Shown: piece after piece, positions 7,078 to 15,528 of the stretch
Layout of the letters: every line of letters begins with the position of its first letter
Position numbering within the stretch: the first letter of the stretch is position 1
Origin: a virus
DNA: 64,000 nucleotides
Virus record (IMG/VR): IMGVR_UViG_3300043464_001630
Span: 1-64,000 of that record
Reading direction: 5' to 3' (one strand)
Notes under the pieces: model-generated
The model's input: only the letters and a program-made list of their open reading frames with translations
Database searches by the model: none
Told to the model about the DNA's origin: nothing
Made by a program: the position numbers and the translations under genes

Positions 7078-7109
7078 AGCCACACATATTAATTTATGTG
7101 TGGCTTTTC
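7078..7109 (+). terminator. rho-independent terminator
   Basis: GCCACACATA and TATGTGTGGC form a perfect stem around a short A/T loop, followed by TTTTCTGTT. It separates the 6782 gene from the DUF1501 gene. Confidence 0.8.
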
Positions 7110-7112
7110 TGT

Positions 7113-7118
7113 TAAATA
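7113..7118 (+). promoter_or_regulatory. late promoter box
   Basis: TAAATA, 5 nt, then the ATG at 7124. This fixes the start over an in-frame GTG at 7100. Confidence 0.6.
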
Positions 7119-7123
7119 ATAAC

Positions 7124-8395
7124 ATGAATCGTAGAGATTTCATTTACACTGGGCTTGTAGGTGGATTAGGATTATCAATGGGTGACATCCTAAAATTACA
7201 AGCAGAATCCTCCTTGACTCCTAAAGCTCAGTCTGTTATTCATATCTTTTTACCGGGGGGTGCGGCATCACATGAAACGTTTGATCCACATCCACTTGCT
7301 CCTTCTGAGTATAGAGGCCCATTAAAAGCTATTCCTACTTCAGTAGTAGGACTACAATTCTCTGAATACTTACAGAAAACGGCAAAAATTGCAGATAAGC
7401 TCACAGTAGTACATTCCATGACACACGGAGAAGCCGCACACGAACGTGGGGTTACTTCTATGTTCACTGGCTATCGTCCATCTCCAGCATTAGAATATCC
7501 ATCATTTGGTTCTGTAATATCTAATCAATTAGGAGATAGAAATAATCTACCAGCATATGTTTGTATTCCACAGAAGATTGGTAACAATGGTAACGATCCA
7601 GCAGATAGTGGGTACTTATCGAAAGCATACGGCCCTTTTAGTTTAGGTTCTGATCCCGCCAACCTTGGATTTAAGGTTCGTGATTTAAATGTAGAAGTAG
7701 GATCAGAACGATTCGAAAGACGTAAATCTATTTTAGACACAGTAGATAGTCATTTTCGTTATTTAGAATCTAGTGATAACTTAGCAGCAATGGATACTTT
7801 CTATCAAAAGGCATTTGATTTAATATCTTCGCCAAAAGCTAAAGAAGCGTTTGCCTTGGATAAAGAACCCCAAGTGATGCGTGAAGCATACGGAATGAAC
7901 CAAGCAGGTCAGAGATTGTTAATGGCTCGTAGATTAGTAGAAGCAGGTGTAAGATTTGTTTCCGTAACTTATGGTGGATGGGATATGCATTCGGGGATTG
8001 CCAACGGAATAGGTAAACAACTACCCTCATTTGATCAGGCTTATGCAACACTCATTAATGATTTAGATCAGAGAGGAATGTTAGATTCAACACTAGTTAT
8101 GATCTCTTCTGAATTTGGTAGAACTCCGAAGATTAACAAAGATGCAGGGCGTGATCATTGGCCTAGAGTATTCTCTGTAGTGTTTGCTGGTGGTGGTTTT
8201 AAACGTGGTTATGTTTACGGTTCTTCTGATGCCACAGGAAGTGATGTAGAAAGTAATCCATTAACAGTAGAAAACCTAGCGGCTACAATGTATAATCAAT
8301 TAGGTATTGATCCAGAAACAAAACTCATGGCGGCAGGTGGAAGACCATCAGCTATTGTAAAAGATGGTACTGTAGTTAAAGATTTGTTAGTATAA
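7124..8395 (+). CDS. DUF1501 protein with twin-arginine-type signal
   Basis: The 423-residue protein opens MNRRDFIYTGLVGGLGLSM, a twin-arginine-like export signal. It continues with DUF1501 hallmarks: FLPGGAASHETFDPHP, THGEAAHERG, VSVTYGGWDMHS, SEFGRTP and GRDHWP. DUF1501 proteins belong to the sulfatase/alkaline phosphatase superfamily and are very common in Planctomycetota; their substrate is mostly unknown. A second copy lies at 54244. The late box suggests expression with virion genes. A planctomycete origin is inference. Confidence 0.88.
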   Translation: MNRRDFIYTGLVGGLGLSMGDILKLQAESSLTPKAQSVIHIFLPGGAASHETFDPHPLAPSEYRGPLKAIPTSVVGLQFSEYLQKTAKIADKLTVVHSMTHGEAAHERGVTSMFTGYRPSPALEYPSFGSVISNQLGDRNNLPAYVCIPQKIGNNGNDPADSGYLSKAYGPFSLGSDPANLGFKVRDLNVEVGSERFERRKSILDTVDSHFRYLESSDNLAAMDTFYQKAFDLISSPKAKEAFALDKEPQVMREAYGMNQAGQRLLMARRLVEAGVRFVSVTYGGWDMHSGIANGIGKQLPSFDQAYATLINDLDQRGMLDSTLVMISSEFGRTPKINKDAGRDHWPRVFSVVFAGGGFKRGYVYGSSDATGSDVESNPLTVENLAATMYNQLGIDPETKLMAAGGRPSAIVKDGTVVKDLLV

Positions 8396-8398
8396 ATA
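8393..8398 (+). promoter_or_regulatory. late promoter box
   Basis: TATAAATA context; TAAATA then 5 nt then the ATG at 8404. Confidence 0.6.
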
Positions 8399-8403
8399 TT
8401 CTA

Positions 8404-9162
8404 ATGAATGATGATGATTTAATATTTGAAGCTTATCAAAATATATACGAAAGTGTAACTTTCAGTGTAGATGGGGGTAATCTATTTAATGTCGATAACA
8501 TTAATAATATCAATGATCTTGGTACTGCATTGCTTTATGGAGACAGAGATATAAAGGGAAGTTCTATTACTGAATTTATTAAATCCAATTTATCCGAACA
8601 AGAGTTTGAAGAATGGAAAAATAATAAAATATATGAATTTATAACAATGGATGGTTCAGAATTTGAAGCAGCAGAAGGAAATATAAATTTTTATACAGTT
8701 GGATTTCCGGAAAAAATAATACCTAAAGTTATATCTTTTATTAAGTATTTTATAGGTGAATACAACTTCAAGCTAACTTCAGAACCATATAAGGAGAGAT
8801 CAAATTTACATGAATCTGATGTTATTAGATTCCCAGTTCAAATAGTAACAAACAAGGAATCCGAAAATATACCAGAAGTAAATTTATCTAATAGAAACGC
8901 ATCTATTATTTTAATTAATATATTAAAATATCCCGAATCTGTTTTAGAAGATCATCAAATAAATTCAAGAGAATTATTAATGAAAATAGAAAACATAGAA
9001 GACAACGAAAAAAAGTTAAAATCTTATGTAGTAAAAAACGTAAATGACCGATTTACGGTTCTTGGATTAAGTGAAGAAAGAATTAAACGAATTTTATTTG
9101 ATTTAAAAAAATTAGCTCAATACGCGGTTGATAATCATTTCACTTATATAAAATTCGGTTAA
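8404..9162 (+). CDS. LIWEAY-tagged protein of unknown function
   Basis: It starts MNDDDLIFEAYQNIYES, the shared tag with F in place of W. The other 235 residues are acidic and AT-rich in codon use and match no family I know. A late box precedes it and there is no SD. Virion packaging is inferred from the tag. Confidence 0.6.
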   Translation: MNDDDLIFEAYQNIYESVTFSVDGGNLFNVDNINNINDLGTALLYGDRDIKGSSITEFIKSNLSEQEFEEWKNNKIYEFITMDGSEFEAAEGNINFYTVGFPEKIIPKVISFIKYFIGEYNFKLTSEPYKERSNLHESDVIRFPVQIVTNKESENIPEVNLSNRNASIILINILKYPESVLEDHQINSRELLMKIENIEDNEKKLKSYVVKNVNDRFTVLGLSEERIKRILFDLKKLAQYAVDNHFTYIKFG

Positions 9163-9165
9163 ATA
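9160..9165 (+). promoter_or_regulatory. late promoter box
   Basis: TAAATA, 5 nt, then the ATG at 9171. Confidence 0.55.
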
Positions 9166-9170
9166 AAATA

Positions 9171-9695
9171 ATGCTCATCGAACCAACAGAAATTCCAGAT
9201 GTTCTTCTCGTTACTCCTAAGGTCTTTAAAGACTCTCGTGGATATTTTCTAGAATCCTTTAATAATAAGCATTTACCATTTAATTTCGTACAAGATAATC
9301 AATCTTTTTCTTTAAAGAATACTATTAGAGGATTACATTATCAAGTAGTAAAACCACAAGGAAAACTAGTAAGAGTAGTTAAAGGTACTATTTTAGATGT
9401 AGCAGTAGACATTCGTAAAGATTCTCCTACATTCGGAGAATACGTAGCAGTAGAACTGTCTAGTGATAATTTTAAACAATTGTACGTTCCTGAAGGTTTT
9501 GCACACGGATTTTCTGTCTTATCAGAAGAAGCAGAAGTTCTTTACAAAACAACCGACTACTGGTACAAAGAATATGAACGTAGTATTAACTACAGTGATC
9601 CAGAATTAAACATAGATTGGAAAATTGAAGGTGTTCCTATGTTATCTGATAAAGATAGAGATGCAGTGTTATTAAAAGATGCTGAATATTTTTAA
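9171..9695 (+). CDS. rfbC: dTDP-4-dehydrorhamnose 3,5-epimerase
   Basis: A full-length 174-residue cupin-type epimerase of the RmlC/RfbC family, which makes dTDP-4-keto-L-rhamnose from the 4-keto-6-deoxyglucose form. Visible signatures are FKDSRGYFLESF, TIRGLHYQ with the catalytic His, VVKGTILDVAVDIR with the paired Asp, VPEGFAHGF, and the Tyr-rich YKTTDYW. Other rhamnose genes are not in the window, so it may work with host enzymes, for example to change surface sugars. It overlaps the next gene by one base (TAATG). Confidence 0.93.
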   Translation: MLIEPTEIPDVLLVTPKVFKDSRGYFLESFNNKHLPFNFVQDNQSFSLKNTIRGLHYQVVKPQGKLVRVVKGTILDVAVDIRKDSPTFGEYVAVELSSDNFKQLYVPEGFAHGFSVLSEEAEVLYKTTDYWYKEYERSINYSDPELNIDWKIEGVPMLSDKDRDAVLLKDAEYF

Positions 9696-10003
9696 TGAAC
9701 ATTTTCTTTTATTTCTATTATTTCTTTGTTTGTTTTGGTTTAGCTTTCGTGAATGTTCATATTCAACGGGGAAACATACCTACATGGTTTACGCTGTTTG
9801 GTAGTTTACTGATGATGTGTGGTGGATATTTTATGTTGCAACTTTCTACTCTTTCCTTGACCCAGCAGTCAGTTCTGATTACGATTTCCACTTCAATCGG
9901 TTATCAGCTTGGACTAAAATACATGGGCGATCAAATTTCAAATATTCAGTGGTTTGGTATTTTTCTGTCAGTAGTTGCAGCAATCTTAGTGAATCACAAA
10001 TGA
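9695..10003 (+). CDS. small four-helix membrane protein, SMR/EamA-like
   Basis: A 102-residue protein with four hydrophobic segments and no large loops, similar in size and pattern to half-size drug/metabolite transporters (VLITISTSIGYQLGLKYMG region). It is translationally coupled to rfbC. In sugar-modification clusters such proteins can move lipid-linked sugars, but that role is only a guess here. Confidence 0.65.
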   Translation: MNIFFYFYYFFVCFGLAFVNVHIQRGNIPTWFTLFGSLLMMCGGYFMLQLSTLSLTQQSVLITISTSIGYQLGLKYMGDQISNIQWFGIFLSVVAAILVNHK

Positions 10004-10122
10004 TTAAATTTTCAAAAGAGATTATGGAATTGGCATTAACAAAAATGCCACTTAACTGTACAAAAACAATTCTCTGTTCTGCTGGAGTTGATAGTATGAT
10101 ATTTAAATTTAATTTTAAATAA
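10000..10122 (+). pseudogene. 5' fragment of a second tilS-like gene
   Basis: The first 33 codons (MIKFSKEIMELALTKM ... AGVDSM) are nearly the same as the start of the 12647 gene, including the P-loop GVDS. Homology then stops and the frame ends in A/T-rich DNA. The rest of the copy reappears at 12374, so an IS607-type element split it. Confidence 0.85.
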
Positions 10123-10162
10123 AAAAGTGTAAAATAATCATAAAAAATTTTACAATTTAGAC

Positions 10163-10168
10163 TAAATA
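10163..10168 (+). promoter_or_regulatory. late-type promoter box in front of tnpA
   Basis: TAAATA, 5 nt, then the GTG start at 10174; same spacing as the phage late genes although it lies inside the element. Confidence 0.45.
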
Positions 10169-10173
10169 ATTAT

Positions 10174-10776
10174 GTGAGACAAAATTATATTAAGATTTCT
10201 AAGCTAGCTAAAGATCTAGGAGTAACTAAACAAACTCTTTGGAACTGGAAATATGCTGGTGAAGTTGATTTTGTTAAAATAGGTGGGTTAAATTGTGTAA
10301 CTAAAGAAACATACAATAATCTATTAGGAATAGAAAACAAGAAAAAAGAATCTGTTGTGATTTATTGTAGGGTTTCTTCGACGGAAAATAAATCTAATAT
10401 AGAAACACAAAAACAAAGATTGTTAAATTATTGCAATGCAAAAGGTTACAAAGTATCTGATGTGATACAAGAGTTTGGTTCTGGTATCAACGATAAGAGA
10501 CCAAAACTCGAAAAATTATTAAAACAGCAAAATTTTACAAAACTAGTAGTAGAACATAAAGATCGTCTAACAAGAGTAGGATTTAATTATATCAATACAC
10601 TGCTAAACTTCAATCATATTGAGATTGAAGTAGTTAATTCTGTTGATGATGATAGAACTGATTTAATACAAGATTTCATATCAATTATTACATCTTATTG
10701 TGCTAGAATTTACGGCAACAGAAGATCAAAAAGAAAAACTGAACAATTAATAAAGGAGCTTGAATCCAATGAGTAG
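10174..10776 (+). CDS. tnpA: IS607-family serine recombinase TnpA
   Basis: A 200-residue transposase with a GTG start. Residues 5-50 form the MerR-like DNA-binding helix-turn-helix (ISKLAKDLGVTKQTLWNW), and the recombinase domain starts with VVIYCRVSST, whose Ser is the expected nucleophile. VVEHKDRLTRVGF is the conserved E-x-x-DRL-x-R segment. It moves the element through a circular intermediate with little target specificity. Its end overlaps tnpB. Confidence 0.95.
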   Translation: MRQNYIKISKLAKDLGVTKQTLWNWKYAGEVDFVKIGGLNCVTKETYNNLLGIENKKKESVVIYCRVSSTENKSNIETQKQRLLNYCNAKGYKVSDVIQEFGSGINDKRPKLEKLLKQQNFTKLVVEHKDRLTRVGFNYINTLLNFNHIEIEVVNSVDDDRTDLIQDFISIITSYCARIYGNRRSKRKTEQLIKELESNE

Positions 10777-12355
10777 ATGCACAAAGAGTTATTCTTTCTA
10801 CTCGAAAGATCTTAACATAGGCAAATTCAATCTCTTTTTGAAGAAAGCCGAAGCAGTCAGAGATTATAAGAATGCTTTATCTGTCGAAATTTCATCTAAT
10901 CTCTTGAAGTACACTGAAGTTTCTAAGTTTGATTTCCTTAAAATGTTTGGTACGAAAACTAATTATTTGAATCCTAGCTCATTAATGAGAGGAAACGAAA
11001 TACAAAAAGCTGTAGCGGATGTGTTTGAAGCTTATCAAAATAAAATAACACAAATTAAACAAAAAATGTCTTTCTTTGTTCAAAAAGGAAAAGAGGTAGA
11101 ATTTTACAAAAGAAACACAAAAAATAATAAAAAAGGTGATGTTAGAAGTTATGAAATAAAAACTAAAAATACTCCATTGACAAAAACAATCACATTTCTA
11201 TCTCGTTATGGTTCCGAAAACACACTAGATTATGTCAATAAAAGAGCGAATCAAAATGATGACAAACAAGATTTCTATAAGACACTAAAAATACATATTC
11301 AAAAGTTTGGCTTAGAAAGATTGTCGAAACTTGCTTACAGCAAAAGAACACAAGTTCTAAATAAGTATAATTATCCAATCACATTCACCTCTCTATCTTA
11401 TCGTTCTGCTCTTCAGACGAACGATCCTTTGATTCAAAATTCCAAGAACAAAACATTTTCAAATGGAACTATTTCAATACCAAGCTTTAATGGAAAACAT
11501 ATGTTTGTTCCGACTACATTCAATGTAAAACATCATGGTCATTTGAATCAATATAAATCAAAAGAGTATATAATTTGTATCGAACAAAAGCGAAAAAGAA
11601 TCAGACTGATTACTACAAAAGAAACAGAAGAAACTATTTCTCCAGAAGGAATAAATTATTTAGGTGTTGACACCAACGTCAAACATAATCTATTTGCTAC
11701 TTCAGATGGAATGAATATTGACATGGACAGAGATTTGTTTCATGGTTATATTGCTTTTCTAAAGAAATACCAAGACAAGAAAGAACATACTTCTGGAGAA
11801 GATCAACAATTTGAACTATGGCAAGAACGTGTTCAGTGTATGCTCAAAAAGAAAGCTAGAGAGTTAGTTGATGTGGCTATAGCTTCTGGTAAGAATCATA
11901 TCATCATGGAAGATCTTGGTAACTTTGGTAAATCTTACACTAAATCAGAAGAGTTCGAAGGATTCAAATATTCTAGATTAACACGATTACTCAATCTTTC
12001 TTCTCTAAACAAAATTGTTAAAGGCATTTGTAAGAAGCTTGGTGTTAGACTAACTCTCATTCCTTCTCATTATACATCTCAGTGGTGCTTTGACTGTGGA
12101 CACATAGACAAAGCTAACAGAACCACCCAAGAAATTTTCCAATGTGTTTGTTGCAATGTAACAGCAAATTCAGACTTTCATTCTTCACGAGCCATCCTTA
12201 GGATAGGTTCTTCAGACGTTCTGAAGAGCAATATGCTCGTGATGGATAAATCATTCGATTGGATTCCTAAGAAACTCTCAAAAGGTTTCATAAGAAAACA
12301 ATTGGAAGAAATAATTCCTAAAACAACTTTTCAGTTGAATTGTCAAACTTTATAG
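10769..12355 (+). CDS. tnpB: TnpB RNA-guided endonuclease of the IS607 element
   Basis: ATG at 10769 is preferred over an in-frame TTG at 10760 because AAAGGAG at 10752-10758 is placed for it. The protein (528 residues) has the RuvC-like nuclease motifs GVDTNVKHNLFA (Asp), IIMEDLGNFGKS (Glu) and NSDFHSSRAI (Asp), with a zinc ribbon CFDCGH ... CVCC between the last two. All catalytic residues are present. TnpB proteins are guided by an omega RNA from the element's 3' end and favour its retention. That RNA should overlap the tnpB end. Confidence 0.95.
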   Translation: MSRCTKSYSFYSKDLNIGKFNLFLKKAEAVRDYKNALSVEISSNLLKYTEVSKFDFLKMFGTKTNYLNPSSLMRGNEIQKAVADVFEAYQNKITQIKQKMSFFVQKGKEVEFYKRNTKNNKKGDVRSYEIKTKNTPLTKTITFLSRYGSENTLDYVNKRANQNDDKQDFYKTLKIHIQKFGLERLSKLAYSKRTQVLNKYNYPITFTSLSYRSALQTNDPLIQNSKNKTFSNGTISIPSFNGKHMFVPTTFNVKHHGHLNQYKSKEYIICIEQKRKRIRLITTKETEETISPEGINYLGVDTNVKHNLFATSDGMNIDMDRDLFHGYIAFLKKYQDKKEHTSGEDQQFELWQERVQCMLKKKARELVDVAIASGKNHIIMEDLGNFGKSYTKSEEFEGFKYSRLTRLLNLSSLNKIVKGICKKLGVRLTLIPSHYTSQWCFDCGHIDKANRTTQEIFQCVCCNVTANSDFHSSRAILRIGSSDVLKSNMLVMDKSFDWIPKKLSKGFIRKQLEEIIPKTTFQLNCQTL

Positions 12356-12373
12356 TTTTTGATAGTTTTTAGT

Positions 12374-12511
12374 TATTATGGCACTTGGAATATTTTTCAT
12401 TTCAATCACCAACAAAGATCACAAAATGATTTGATGGAACAACGTTATCTCGAATTTGGTTATGATCACAACATATCATTCTATTTCTTGACTAGTGAGT
12501 ACTACACCTAG
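12374..12511 (+). pseudogene. internal fragment of the split tilS-like copy
   Basis: The frame reads YYGTWNIFHFNHQQRSQN and on to EFGYDHNIS, matching KYGSWGIMHFNHEQRQQN and NFGYNYGIP of the 12647 protein. About 35 codons are recognisable before homology is lost near 12478, where a remnant on the other strand begins. It is the continuation of the 10000-10122 fragment. Confidence 0.85.
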
Positions 12512-12616
12512 CACATCAATATACGCTCTTCTTATAATATAAGGATCATCGGAATCAGTTACCTCTTTTAAGTTTAAAAAAAAAATAGCCAGCAAGAAAC
12601 AAATTAATTTTCTCAC
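12476..12616 (-). pseudogene. truncated DUF1549-like gene remnant
   Basis: A 46-codon frame from GTG reads MRKLICFLLA and later PYIIRRAYIDVLG then TSQEIE before a stop. It lines up with the start of the 21742-22323 protein (MRKFICFFLA, FYIKRAYLD, TIEEIE). The late box (12622-12627) is kept, but the gene ends at the junction with the tilS fragment. Confidence 0.75.
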
Positions 12617-12621
12617 ATAAG

Positions 12622-12627
12622 TATTTA
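12622..12627 (-). promoter_or_regulatory. late promoter box of the truncated gene
   Basis: TAAATA on the minus strand, 5 nt before the GTG at 12616. Confidence 0.45.
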
Positions 12628-12646
12628 TCCAAAAAGGCTTTGCATT

Positions 12647-13357
12647 ATGATTAAATTCTCAAAAGAGATTATGGAATTGGCATTATCAATGATGCCGCGT
12701 TGTGATCTCGTTAAGGTTATGTGCTCAATGGGAATAGACAGTCTTGCTGTTTCTCATTTCTTCGAAAAGAAAATTAAAGACAAATACGGTTCTTGGGGCA
12801 TAATGCACTTCAATCATGAACAGAGACAACAAAATTATTTGATGGAAGAAAGTTATTGTAATTTTGGTTATAACTATGGTATTCCTAGATATTCTCCGGT
12901 TCGTTTAAAATCCGGAGGCTATTATGGCAGTTCTCTAGAACCAACCGAAGATAACTTCAGGGAAGCTAGACTTAATTATATTAAAAGAAGTCAGCATATT
13001 AATACAATCTTCATTACTGCTCATCATTTAGACGATGCCGCAGAAAGCTATATGCTGAATGTTTTGCGGGGTAAAGAAGGATTCTTACCCATTCCATTCA
13101 TTACAGAAGTAGGACGTAACTTAATTGTTCATCCTTTTCTTTTTACGAAGAAGAAAGATTTCAGGGAATATGCAGAAAAGAACAATCTCATGAAATATGT
13201 CGTAGAGGATGAGACTAATAAGGTAACTAAAGGAAGCAGAAGAAACTTTATTAGAAACGAGATTATGCCTCTTATTCAAAGAGAGAAGATGGGACTCGAC
13301 ACAATCGTTAAAAAGAAAATGAAAGAACGATTGATGTTGGAAATTATAAAATCTTGA
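12647..13357 (+). CDS. tilS: TilS-like tRNA(Ile)-lysidine synthase / PP-loop ATPase
   Basis: A 236-residue N-type ATP pyrophosphatase. The PP-loop is CSMGIDSLAV rather than SGGxDS, so two glycines are changed. TilS-like motifs follow: HFNHEQR, ITAHHLDDAAES, and RRNFIRNEIMPLI. TilS converts the CAU wobble C of tRNA-Ile2 to lysidine so that it reads AUA. The C-terminal tRNA-binding domains of long TilS proteins are absent, as in short forms. The split tRNA(CAU) at 1755 is an obvious candidate substrate. The altered P-loop leaves activity open. Confidence 0.8.
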   Translation: MIKFSKEIMELALSMMPRCDLVKVMCSMGIDSLAVSHFFEKKIKDKYGSWGIMHFNHEQRQQNYLMEESYCNFGYNYGIPRYSPVRLKSGGYYGSSLEPTEDNFREARLNYIKRSQHINTIFITAHHLDDAAESYMLNVLRGKEGFLPIPFITEVGRNLIVHPFLFTKKKDFREYAEKNNLMKYVVEDETNKVTKGSRRNFIRNEIMPLIQREKMGLDTIVKKKMKERLMLEIIKS

Positions 13358-14033
13358 TTTTATCAGGCGGAATGTTTTGGAAAGTGAACAAAGCAGTGTA
13401 ATTAGGTTTATCATCAAAATTAGGATCAATATAAAATTCCAATTCAGTAGGATCTATTTCTAAAACAACCATATCGTTTATACTATATTTTTTATCTCTT
13501 GCTATTGTTTGTTTCAGCGCATTCATGATATTAGGACTATCGGATGCCATTAAATATATTCTATTTCCATCATGCGATAAGCTAGTTTGACTAGTTTTCG
13601 GAGTTAATCCAATTCTTTTTATTTTCTCTAAATGTTTAATATGTGTAGTATGGAAGAACCTTTTGTTCTTTAGATATTTTGGTTCTACTATGAACGGAAA
13701 CTTAGGTTCGATGAATAATAATTTTTGGGAATCTTTATCATCTACATAACTTATGAAGTAGCCATACACTAATAAGTCTTTCGATATCTGCTTTCTCAAT
13801 TCATCGTTGTAATTATTTTTATTAACGTATAAAAATATTCCGCTAGTTTTTGTTTTGCCTTTATCAGATTTAATAGGATAAACTTCTAATTTACTAATTA
13901 TACTTTTATGTTTTAAATTTAACATAGTTAACACATTAGTAAATGGATACGAAGTAATCAATCCTTCTGTTAAGATTTCATTTTCTTTTTCTATTTTTTC
14001 TAGAATTCTTCCGAACAAACCGAATTCGCTCAT
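13344..14033 (-). CDS. ART-fold-like protein
   Basis: I take the ATG at 14033 as the start because a TAAATA box sits 5 nt upstream; an in-frame TTG start at 14117 would ignore it. The 229-residue protein begins MSEFGLFGRILEKIEKE. Its C-terminal half has FFHTTHIKHLEKIKRIGLTP, RIYLMAS and NMVVLEIDPTELEFYIDPN-like order (NDMVVLEID), the layout of ADP-ribosyltransferase-fold proteins with an H-T start. Its 3' end overlaps the convergent tilS end by 14 bases. Confidence 0.65.
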   Translation of the reverse strand: MSEFGLFGRILEKIEKENEILTEGLITSYPFTNVLTMLNLKHKSIISKLEVYPIKSDKGKTKTSGIFLYVNKNNYNDELRKQISKDLLVYGYFISYVDDKDSQKLLFIEPKFPFIVEPKYLKNKRFFHTTHIKHLEKIKRIGLTPKTSQTSLSHDGNRIYLMASDSPNIMNALKQTIARDKKYSINDMVVLEIDPTELEFYIDPNFDDKPNYTALFTFQNIPPDKIKIL

Positions 14034-14038
14034 AGAGA

Positions 14039-14044
14039 TATTTA
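14039..14044 (-). promoter_or_regulatory. late promoter box
   Basis: TAAATA on the minus strand, 5 nt before the ATG at 14033; it decides that start. Confidence 0.5.
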
Positions 14045-14056
14045 AGAATTTTCGGA

Positions 14057-14062
14057 TAAATA
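14057..14062 (+). promoter_or_regulatory. late promoter box
   Basis: TAAATA, 5 nt, then the ATG at 14068. Confidence 0.55.
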
Positions 14063-14067
14063 ACAAC

Positions 14068-14253
14068 ATGGCTTCTGAATTCTTAAATTTAATTGAATAT
14101 GTTTTAAACGAGCACAAAGGCGACGAGGCAATGGATCAGAAGCTAAAGAAAACTTTCAAAAAGATCGTCACCAAGAAAATAGACGACGATAAGAAAGTAG
14201 AAGAATTGTTTAAAGCCGTTCAGCGGCACTTAAAAGCTAGCGGGCAACAGTAA
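14068..14253 (+). CDS. small Lys-rich protein
   Basis: A 61-residue, highly charged helical protein (KLKKTFKKIVTKKIDDDKK). No family is recognised. It is divergent from the 14033 gene, and the two late boxes lie 12 bases apart. Confidence 0.6.
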   Translation: MASEFLNLIEYVLNEHKGDEAMDQKLKKTFKKIVTKKIDDDKKVEELFKAVQRHLKASGQQ

Positions 14254-14258
14254 TTCAC

Positions 14259-14264
14259 TAAATA
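14259..14264 (+). promoter_or_regulatory. late promoter box
   Basis: TAAATA, 5 nt, then the ATG at 14270. Confidence 0.55.
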
Positions 14265-14269
14265 ATGTA

Positions 14270-15502
14270 ATGAATGATTGTGAATTGATCTGGGAATCTT
14301 ATTTAAATAAGATTTTATTAGAGAATGACGGAATTACTGATTTAACCTCAGATTACGTTAATAAGTTAAAGCACGATTACGAAGTTTTAATTAAAAACAT
14401 TAATAATAAATTAACTCCAGAAAACGCTTCAAAACTAAAAAATGCGTTTGATATTTCAGCAGACGATTACGACAACAAAACCACATTAATTTATAAATGG
14501 GGCGATAAAAAACGCGAAGATACTGAATATGTAAGAATTCCTATGTGGAATTTACATATAAACTTAGGAAGAATGCAGAATATTTTAGGAGAATATAGCA
14601 AAAATAAAGACGAATCAAGTTTAAAGAAATTAATTAATTTAAAAAAATCTACCACAAAAATAGCTAATGATGTATGGAATAAATTAAATCTGTTTATTTC
14701 TAATAATCCAAACATGGATTTGAAATTAAATCCAGAACAATACGTTTTAAAATTAGAAGGAATTCCTTTCACATTTATAGGTTTAACTGAAAAAAACAAA
14801 TCAAGGTTACCCAGATTAAAATATTATGTAAACAAATACATAGAAAGAGCTAAAAAAGTAGCTCCTTTAATGATAAAATATAGCTTACCAGTAGAAATTC
14901 ATATGGAATTTGATACTCATGATAGTGGTGATGCTGCTGGTCTGTACTATTTCAATAAAATAATATTAACTGCATGGGCTTCTAAAAGAGAAGACGAACG
15001 TTCATTCGTCAAAACATTAGCACATGAAATGGGTCATCATATTTATAAATCTTTATCAGAAAATAGTAGGCAATTTTGGTACGATTTCATAATCAGCGAT
15101 AAAATAGAAATAGATGTAGAAGAAATCATTAATATGATGCATGAAAATGAACTTCCTCGTCATTTCGAAAATCGAATGAAAAATGAAAATCCAATGTTAT
15201 ACATTCAAGCAGAAACTTTATTCCATACAAATAATTCAATGAATGTGTATGATTTGCAATCATTGATTGATGCATACAAAGAAAATAGAATACCGAAAAG
15301 CGTAGTCGTTCCAAACACACCAATTACTGGATATGCTGCTAAAAATTCAGAAGAAGCATTTTGCGAGGCATTAGGAATGTATGTTGCTTACGGAAATAGA
15401 GCAGTACCCGAGAAAATAAAAAACATTCTGAATGTAATCCTAGCACCAAGTGAAAAATTCCGACTTGGAGAATCCACAATTCTCCACAAAAAAGTTGACT
15501 AG
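14270..15502 (+). CDS. LIWESY-tagged zinc metalloprotease-like protein
   Basis: The 410-residue protein opens with the shared tag MNDCELIWESYLNKILLE. Near residue 250 it has the zincin motif KTLAHEMGHHIYKSL, and about 120 residues later SEEAFCEALGMYVAYG, which could supply the third zinc ligand. This makes it a probable metallopeptidase. If the tag directs packaging, the enzyme would be delivered to the host at infection; that part is inferred. Confidence 0.72.
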   Translation: MNDCELIWESYLNKILLENDGITDLTSDYVNKLKHDYEVLIKNINNKLTPENASKLKNAFDISADDYDNKTTLIYKWGDKKREDTEYVRIPMWNLHINLGRMQNILGEYSKNKDESSLKKLINLKKSTTKIANDVWNKLNLFISNNPNMDLKLNPEQYVLKLEGIPFTFIGLTEKNKSRLPRLKYYVNKYIERAKKVAPLMIKYSLPVEIHMEFDTHDSGDAAGLYYFNKIILTAWASKREDERSFVKTLAHEMGHHIYKSLSENSRQFWYDFIISDKIEIDVEEIINMMHENELPRHFENRMKNENPMLYIQAETLFHTNNSMNVYDLQSLIDAYKENRIPKSVVVPNTPITGYAAKNSEEAFCEALGMYVAYGNRAVPEKIKNILNVILAPSEKFRLGESTILHKKVD

Positions 15503-15528
15503 TCTTAATTTCTGAGTAGAGTACCCAC

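Larger units (their letters stand above)
10100..12372 (+). mobile_element. IS607-family insertion sequence (tnpA + tnpB)
   Basis: The boundaries are set by where tilS homology stops (about 10098) and resumes (12374), so they are good to a few bases. Inside are a serine recombinase and a full TnpB in the usual order and overlap. No terminal inverted repeats or target duplication are seen, as expected for IS607. The element looks intact. Confidence 0.85.

Noticed and set aside
10769-12355. TnpB read as a Cas12-type effector
   Set aside because: It is partnered with an IS607 recombinase, there is no repeat-spacer array anywhere in the window, and the length and zinc ribbon fit TnpB.
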